Shown in pieces: positions 59,383 through 64,000 of a DNA stretch of 64,000 nucleotides. The stretch's first letter is position 1. Each line of letters begins with the position of its first letter. The notes below the pieces were generated by a model. The model saw only the letters and a list, made by a program, of their open reading frames with translations. It was not told the DNA's origin and did not search any database. The position numbers and the translations under genes were made by a program. This DNA comes from B1Sed10-231 sp046483385 (lineage in GTDB: Bacteria; Planctomycetota; Brocadiia; SM23-32): NCBI GenBank assembly GCA_046483385.1, contig JAWODG010000069.1, forward strand, positions 35,105 to 99,104, given 5' to 3'.

Positions 59383-60621
59383 ATGACCACGACACCGAGC
59401 ACAGACACCATCGCGGCGCCGTCCCGCTTCGGGGCCCGGACCATCGCCGGCCGGGTGGACGTCGACACGCTGACGCCGCGCCGCATCAAGCGCATGTTGC
59501 TGGCTGCCGAAGGCGGGGACATCGCGGCGCAGGCCGAACTCTTCGAGCGCATGGAGGAGAAAGACGGCGAGCTGGACGCCTATCTGCGCACCCGCAAGTC
59601 CGGCGTCGCCCACCTGCGCCACGAGTTGGAGCCGGCCGACGGGTCGGCCGCCGCCCGGGGCGCCGCCGAGTTCTGCCGGGAAGTGCTGAGCGAGTTGCCC
59701 GACGTGCCGCGCGCCGTCTTCGACCTGCTGGACGCCATCCCGAAGGGATTCAGCGTGCTGGAGGTGGACTGGCGGACGGACGCCGACCGCTGGCGGCCGG
59801 GCCGGCTCATCTGGCGGCCGCAAAGGTGGTTCTGCGCGGCCGACGATGGGGAGACGCTGCTGCTGCGGCAGGACGGCGGCGGGGGCCTCGAACTGAACCC
59901 CCTCAACTTCGTCATCCACCGGGCCCGGGCCCGCAGCGGCTTCTGCGCCCGCACCAGCCTGCTGCGCTCCTGCGTGAGGGCCTTCGTGGTTCGCCACTTC
60001 GCGTGGAAGGACTGGATGTCCTTCGCCGAGGTGTACGGCATGCCGCCGCGCATCGGATGGCTGCGGGAGGACGTGGCGTGGGATTCCCGCGAGGCGCGCG
60101 AACTGTGGCAGGCCGTCAGGGCGCTGGGCATGGACGCCGCGGCCGTGGTGCGGGAGGGCAACCGCATTGAGATGCTGGACACCCGCCGGACGGGCGACGG
60201 GCAGCTTTTCGAGCGGATACTTGACCGCGCCGCCCGCGAGATGACGCTGGCCATCCTGGGGCAACTGCTGACCAGCGGGGGCGACCGCGGCGGCTCCTAC
60301 GCCCTCGGACAGGTCCACAACCAGGTGCGCTGGGACCTGATCGAGTCCGACGCGCGGGCGCTGGAACGCACCCTGACCGAACAGCTTCTGCGGCCCGTCG
60401 TGCGGCTCAACCTGGGGGAGGACGCGCCCGTCCCGCGCTGGCGGTTCCTGGCCGACAGACCGGAGGACCTCAACAAGCTGGCCGGCACCGTCAAGACCCT
60501 GAAAGATGCCGGGCTCCCCATTCCCACCGACTGGGCCTATGCCCGGTTCGGCATACCCCGGCCTGCCGACGGCGAGGCCGTGCTGGGCAGCTCAAGATTC
60601 ACCGAGGAGAACCATGACTGA
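59383..60621 (+). CDS. Phage portal protein, DUF935 (Mu gp29-like)
   Basis: A 412-residue portal protein that forms the dodecameric DNA channel at the capsid vertex. Typical DUF935 features are present: the N-terminal LTPRRIKRMLLAAEGGDIAA, QAELFERMEEKDGELDAYLRTR, the central IPKGFSVLEVDW, and LNFVIHRARARSGFCARTSLLRSC. The conserved MAEVYGMPPRIGW-like stretch reads MSFAEVYGMPPRIGW. The ATG at 59383 is used; a TTG sits directly before it. It overlaps the protease gene by 8 bp. Confidence 0.9.
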   Translation: MTTTPSTDTIAAPSRFGARTIAGRVDVDTLTPRRIKRMLLAAEGGDIAAQAELFERMEEKDGELDAYLRTRKSGVAHLRHELEPADGSAAARGAAEFCREVLSELPDVPRAVFDLLDAIPKGFSVLEVDWRTDADRWRPGRLIWRPQRWFCAADDGETLLLRQDGGGGLELNPLNFVIHRARARSGFCARTSLLRSCVRAFVVRHFAWKDWMSFAEVYGMPPRIGWLREDVAWDSREARELWQAVRALGMDAAAVVREGNRIEMLDTRRTGDGQLFERILDRAAREMTLAILGQLLTSGGDRGGSYALGQVHNQVRWDLIESDARALERTLTEQLLRPVVRLNLGEDAPVPRWRFLADRPEDLNKLAGTVKTLKDAGLPIPTDWAYARFGIPRPADGEAVLGSSRFTEENHD

Positions 60622-61816
60622 GACACTGGAATCGAGACGCACCGAGGACGCCGTGTTGATGCCTGTCACGGCGGAGGGCGCGGCCGCGGCCGTGCCCGAG
60701 TGGGTCATGCTGGCCCGCGTGGGCACCTGGCTGGGCCACCCCACCGTCCCGGAGATCATCGACGCCGACCACCTGCGCAGCGCGCTGGACTATTTCGACC
60801 GCCACTACGCCGCCCACGATGCGGACCTGGTCATCGACTACCACCACGCCAGCGTTCTGGCCCCCGCCGGGGGCGCGAAGGCCCCGGCCGCCGGGTGGGT
60901 GGAGGAGATGTCGCTCCGCGCCGACGGCACCGAGTTGTGGGGCCGCGTGCGCTGGACCGACGAGGCGGCCGAGGCCATCCGGGCGCGACGTTTCCGGTAC
61001 CTCAGCCCCGTGTTCCGTTTCGGCGCGCCCGACCGGGTCACCGGCGAGCCCGTGCCCATGTTCATCCACAGCGTCGCCCTGACCAACACCCCGTTCCTCA
61101 CCGAACTCCAGGGACTGAACGAGCATCGATTCGCCATCAGCGGACGCAGCAAGCAAGCCGTCGCTACGGAAGGCGACGGCGCCAACGCTACACCGGCAGA
61201 AGGAGGCGAGACTATGTCTCTGCTGGACCGTATTGCCGAGGTGCTCGACCGCGAGCCCGGGGAAGTGGCCTCCGCGCTCGGGCTCACGGGCACCGAGGAC
61301 GAGGAGGTGGCCGAGGCCGTCATGGCCAACGCCGCAGAACCTGAACAGGCCGCGCCGCCGGTCAGCCCGGCCGTGGCCAACGCGCTGGGCGTGGCCGCCG
61401 ACGCCGACGAGACGGCCGTCAAGGCCGCCATTATCGGCCTGAAGGCCCCCGGCGCCGGCCTGGACGCTGTCCGGCGCACTCTCGGTCTTGAAGAGGGCGC
61501 GTCGCAGACAGACGTGCTGAACGCCATAGGCGAGCTGCAGCAGCAGCGCCGCCGTGCGGCAGCCGAAGAGGTCGTCGATGCGGCCGTCGAGGCGGGCAAG
61601 ATCCCGCCCGCCCACAGGGAGTTCTACCTGCGGGAGGCCCTCAACGACCTGGACGCCGCCCGGGCGGTCATCAACTCGCTGCCCGCGCTGACGGACTCGC
61701 CCGCGCCGCCGACGGACTCCGGCGAACGCGCCCTGACCGAAGCCGAGAAGGGCGTCTGCCGCCAGCTCGGCATCTCGACGGAGGCCTACCTGGACGCGGC
61801 CGGAGCGTCCGCCTGA
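60614..61816 (+). CDS. Phage capsid maturation protease with in-frame scaffold (Mu gpI/gpZ-like)
   Basis: A 400-residue fusion-type protein. The N-terminal half (about 1-190) is the Mu I-type protease: VPEWVMLARVGTWLG, LVIDYHHASVLAPAGGAKAPAAGWV, RFRYLSPVFRFGA and FIHSVALTNTPFLTEL, with a His and Ser of the family's catalytic region. The C-terminal 200 residues are Ala/Glu-rich and helical, as in phage scaffolds. An internal ribosome binding site and ATG (61201-61216) would make this half as a separate product. It overlaps the portal gene by 8 bp. Confidence 0.85.
   Translation: MTETLESRRTEDAVLMPVTAEGAAAAVPEWVMLARVGTWLGHPTVPEIIDADHLRSALDYFDRHYAAHDADLVIDYHHASVLAPAGGAKAPAAGWVEEMSLRADGTELWGRVRWTDEAAEAIRARRFRYLSPVFRFGAPDRVTGEPVPMFIHSVALTNTPFLTELQGLNEHRFAISGRSKQAVATEGDGANATPAEGGETMSLLDRIAEVLDREPGEVASALGLTGTEDEEVAEAVMANAAEPEQAAPPVSPAVANALGVAADADETAVKAAIIGLKAPGAGLDAVRRTLGLEEGASQTDVLNAIGELQQQRRRAAAEEVVDAAVEAGKIPPAHREFYLREALNDLDAARAVINSLPALTDSPAPPTDSGERALTEAEKGVCRQLGISTEAYLDAAGASA
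61214..61816 (+). CDS. Putative internal-start scaffold protein (gpZ-like)
   Basis: In the same frame as the protease, ATG 61214 is preceded by AGGAGG at 61201-61206 (7 bp), one of the strongest ribosome binding sites in the phage cluster. It would yield a 200-residue helical protein starting MSLLDRIAEVLDREPGEVAS. In phage Mu the scaffold gpZ is made from an internal start within gene I, so this is likely the same arrangement. Confidence 0.55.
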   Translation: MSLLDRIAEVLDREPGEVASALGLTGTEDEEVAEAVMANAAEPEQAAPPVSPAVANALGVAADADETAVKAAIIGLKAPGAGLDAVRRTLGLEEGASQTDVLNAIGELQQQRRRAAAEEVVDAAVEAGKIPPAHREFYLREALNDLDAARAVINSLPALTDSPAPPTDSGERALTEAEKGVCRQLGISTEAYLDAAGASA

Positions 61817-61845
61817 CACCCCGTTTCTTACGAGGAGGAACCACC

Positions 61846-62316
61846 ATGGCAGCACTGACATCGGACAGGAACACCGAATACAGCCTGGGCGACCTGCTGT
61901 CCCTGCCGGTCGCCGCGTCCACCCGCATCTTCGCGGGCTCGCTGGTCTGCGTTGACGGGGACGGAAACGCCGTGCCCGCGGCCGACACCTCCGGCCTGCT
62001 GATAGCCGGTGTGGCGACCGCGCAGGCCGACAACCGCAACGGGGCCGCCGGCGACCGGAGCGTCGTGGTCCGCCGCCGGGGCCGCTACAAGTTCGGCTAC
62101 AACGGCACGCTCGCGCAGGCCGCCGTCGGCGCGCAGGTCTACGCCGTGGACGATCAGACCGTGGACGTGGCCGACGGCGTCAGCAACAACGTGGCCGTCG
62201 GCGTCATTGACCGCGTCGAGAGCGCCGGCGAATGCTGGGTCAGCATCGACGGGGCCGTCCTGGCGGGCCGCGCCTGGAGCGAGCCGGTGACCACCACGAC
62301 GACCGCCGGCGCATAA
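61846..62316 (+). CDS. DUF2190-like phage capsid decoration protein
   Basis: A 156-residue all-beta protein. Segments RIFAGSLVCVDGDGNAVPA, GLLIAGVATAQADN, VVRRRGRYKFGYNG and VGAQVYAVDDQTVDV match the DUF2190/decoration family located between protease and capsid in Mu-like and other phages. The C-terminus is Thr-rich (PVTTTTTAGA). A GAGGAGG ribosome binding site lies just upstream. It probably binds the expanded capsid surface. Confidence 0.8.
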   Translation: MAALTSDRNTEYSLGDLLSLPVAASTRIFAGSLVCVDGDGNAVPAADTSGLLIAGVATAQADNRNGAAGDRSVVVRRRGRYKFGYNGTLAQAAVGAQVYAVDDQTVDVADGVSNNVAVGVIDRVESAGECWVSIDGAVLAGRAWSEPVTTTTTAGA

Positions 62317-62368
62317 CGCCCACGGCGAATGCTGACTGACCAACACCACCGATGAGGAGGAAGGACAG

Positions 62369-63253
62369 ATGGAGATAACGCAAGGCAACCTGGAGGTCGT
62401 GTTCACCGGCCTGAAGGCGACGTTCAACGATGCGGTGCAGGCGACCGACGACGAAGAGGTCCGGCGGACCATGGAGGTCGTTCCCAGCACCGCCGGCACG
62501 GAGAACTACCCCGTCGCCACACTGCTGGGCGACCTGGAGGAGGTGCTGGACGAGGTTACCATCACCAGCATCGGCACCTTTGTGCAGAGCGTGCCCAACC
62601 GCACGTTCGCGCGCATCGTGCAGGTCAACCGGGACGACGTGGCCGACGACAACATCGGCGTCTACCGCCCCGGCGTGCGGCAGTTGGGCCGCCGGGCGGC
62701 CCTCTACCCGCTGCGGCTGGCCGCCGAGGTTCTGCTGGGCGGCTTCACCGAGCAGTGGATCGACGGGGCCACCGTCTTCAGCGACAGCCACGAGTGGGTC
62801 GGCGGCCTGAGCTGGTCCAACCGCTCGGACGTCGCCCTGGACGCGACGAACTTCGAGTCCGCCGTGAGCGCGCTCGAGACGCGTGTCGGTCCGGATGGCG
62901 CGCCGCTCGGCCTGCAGCCCGACCTGCTGGTGTGCGGTCCGGCCAACCGCGCCGCGGCCGAAGGCATCCTGGAGGTGCAGTATCTGGACGGCGGTGGGTC
63001 GAACCGTCACTACAAGAAGTGCGACCTGCTGGTGCTGAGCCGCTTCGGCTCCAGCCCGGCCTGGTTCGTGATGGACACCGACCCGGTCCGGCCGATGATC
63101 CTGCAGGACCGGGAGGGTCCGGAGTTCACCGCCAAGGACAACCCGGACGACGACGACGCGTTCTACCGGGAACTCTACGCCTACAAGGCGCGGCGCCGCT
63201 GCGCGGTGGCCGTGCTGGCGCCCTGGCTCATCCAGGCCAGCGCCGGAGCGTAA
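62369..63253 (+). CDS. Mu-like major capsid protein (gpT)
   Basis: A 294-residue major head subunit, HK97 fold, close to the 305 residues of Mu gpT. Characteristic segments are LEVVFTGLKATFNDAVQA at the N-terminus, AEVLLGGFTEQWIDG, PDLLVCGPANRAAAEGIL and the C-terminal DDDDAFYRELYAYKARRR followed by AVLAPWLIQ. GAGGAGG precedes the ATG. It is the structural core of the cluster and, with TerL and portal, fixes its identity as Mu-type. Confidence 0.93.
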   Translation: MEITQGNLEVVFTGLKATFNDAVQATDDEEVRRTMEVVPSTAGTENYPVATLLGDLEEVLDEVTITSIGTFVQSVPNRTFARIVQVNRDDVADDNIGVYRPGVRQLGRRAALYPLRLAAEVLLGGFTEQWIDGATVFSDSHEWVGGLSWSNRSDVALDATNFESAVSALETRVGPDGAPLGLQPDLLVCGPANRAAAEGILEVQYLDGGGSNRHYKKCDLLVLSRFGSSPAWFVMDTDPVRPMILQDREGPEFTAKDNPDDDDAFYRELYAYKARRRCAVAVLAPWLIQASAGA

Positions 63254-63352
63254 GCGCCCGAGCACGGGACCCGCGGGCTGCGGACTGCCCGACCACCTCC
63301 ACAAGACCACGGTTCCGCGGCCCGCGGACCCATTCCTCCAAAGGATGAACCC

Positions 63353-63784
63353 ATGACCTACTGCACGCAAGAGGACATCGAGACGCGCATCGGCCCGGAC
63401 GATTTGGTGGCTCTGGCCGACCACGACGGCGATGGCACGGCGGACACGGCGGTCGTCGAGCAGGCCATTCTCGGCGCCGAGGCCGTCATCGACACGCACC
63501 TGGGCGTCCGGTTCGCCGTCCCCGTCCTGACGGCGGAGGGCGAGCCACCCGACGCGCTGCGCGCCCGGGCCGTCAACCTGGCCGTTTACTTCCTGCAGTT
63601 GGGCCGCGACAGCCTGACCGACGACCTCCGGGCGCAGCACGAGGCAGACCTCGAGTGGCTGCGGGAGGTGGCCACGGGGCGGGCCTCCCTGGGCATCGAG
63701 CCGGAGCCCGCCGAGTCAGCGGGCGCCCCGGGCGTCCGCACCGAAACCGATCCGCGGGTGTTCGGCCGCGAGGAACCCCTGTGA
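63353..63784 (+). CDS. DUF1320 phage protein (Mu gp36-like)
   Basis: A 143-residue head-tail connector-type protein. The N-terminal MTYCTQEDIETRIGPDDLVA and the helical EQAILGAEAVIDTHLG followed by LRARAVNLAVYFL match DUF1320, the gene just after the major head protein in Mu-like phages. The C-terminal 45 residues are Pro/Gly/Glu-rich and probably disordered. Confidence 0.85.
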   Translation: MTYCTQEDIETRIGPDDLVALADHDGDGTADTAVVEQAILGAEAVIDTHLGVRFAVPVLTAEGEPPDALRARAVNLAVYFLQLGRDSLTDDLRAQHEADLEWLREVATGRASLGIEPEPAESAGAPGVRTETDPRVFGREEPL

Positions 63785-63810
63785 TCCGCCGACTCTGAGG
63801 AAAACACGCG

Positions 63811-64000
63811 ATGAGCAGCTACCTGACCGACGGTCGCACGGCCTTGCTGGCCGCCCTGAAGGCGGACGCCGACCTCCAGAGCCTGGTGAAGACGTGGCTG
63901 GAGGCCGGACCCGGACTGCGCCGCCGCGAGCGCATCGAGCCCGCGTGGTGCCCGGCCGTCAGCGTTCGCCCCGCCGGCGTCCGCCGGACGGCGGTCGCCA
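63811..64000 (+). CDS. Phage Gp37-like protein (start only)
   Basis: The frame from ATG 63811 is open to the right edge (63 complete codons). It begins MSSYLTDGRTALLAALKADA and continues with a helical, Arg-rich stretch. The next gene after gp36 in Mu-like clusters encodes the DUF1834/gp37 tail-completion protein, which this probably is; the sequence visible is too short to be sure. GAGG is present about 10 bp upstream of the start. Confidence 0.6.
   Translation, partial: MSSYLTDGRTALLAALKADADLQSLVKTWLEAGPGLRRRERIEPAWCPAVSVRPAGVRRTAVA

Noticed and set aside
58171..60318. A 715-codon frame on the minus strand opposite terminase and portal
   Set aside because: It lies across two phage genes with clear motifs, has no family-like motif and shows shadow-type composition.

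Overview
The window is a 64 kb, GC-rich, gene-dense bacterial chromosome segment. Its gene content suggests a planctomycete-like or related (PVC / Hydrogenedentota-type) heterotroph: three sulfatase-fold enzymes, large secreted glycosidases, a UroD/MtaA-like protein beside a sugar isomerase, and a MoxR-DUF58-BatA-VWA-DUF4175-prenyltransferase-repeat operon. The lineage is an inference from gene content; no rRNA, tRNA or other phylogenetic marker was seen. Several recognisable promoters are close to the sigma-70 consensus (TTGACA / TATAAT), and ribosome binding sites are GGAGG-like.

Layout. 1-2191: two minus-strand sulfatase-fold genes, one cut by the window edge and one with Thr at the formylglycine position. 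2297-4314: an encapsulin operon (PfpI/DJ-1 protein, encapsulated ferritin with a C-terminal loading peptide, encapsulin shell) with its own promoter and terminator. 4320-12717: two large secreted glycosidases flanking a tiny zinc ribbon. 12743-20131: rubrerythrin, then a MobA-FdhD fusion overlapping a MacAB/Lol-type exporter operon that is split by a 177-bp inverted-repeat element. 20501-23976: TIM-barrel isomerase, UroD-like protein, sulfatase. 24035-25966: a XRE/ImmA-protease plus PIN-domain toxin-antitoxin-like pair lying between an intact sulfatase C-terminus and a decayed copy of the same sequence. 26273-33913: alpha/beta hydrolase lipoprotein, a membrane protein split at a G8 tract, TlpA thioredoxin, Nudix, NAD epimerase, ADP-forming acyl-CoA synthetase. 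34040-46794: the six-gene Bat-like operon, whose last five genes are chained by 4-bp overlaps. 47013-51777: phosphoesterase followed by a 160-bp miniature element, a small unknown gene, a sigma-54 activator with a degenerate DHH-like sensor domain, a frameshifted NarL-type response regulator and a PAS protein. 51923-56533: secreted GH, HDAC-like amidohydrolase, an NPCBM-like remnant and a QueG-like Fe-S protein. 56731-64000: the head-morphogenesis module of a Mu-like phage (TerS, DUF2730-like, small protein, TerL, portal, protease/scaffold, decoration, major capsid, gp36-like, start of gp37-like), running off the right edge.

How it fits together. The secreted glycosidases, sulfatases, isomerase, UroD-like protein and SCFA-type CoA ligase fit degradation of sulfated polysaccharides and fermentation-type metabolism. 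Rubrerythrin, encapsulated ferritin, PfpI and TlpA fit oxidative and iron stress management in an anaerobe or microaerophile. Intergenic DNA is rich in degenerate repeats and contains two different miniature inverted-repeat elements, both inserted exactly at a stop codon.
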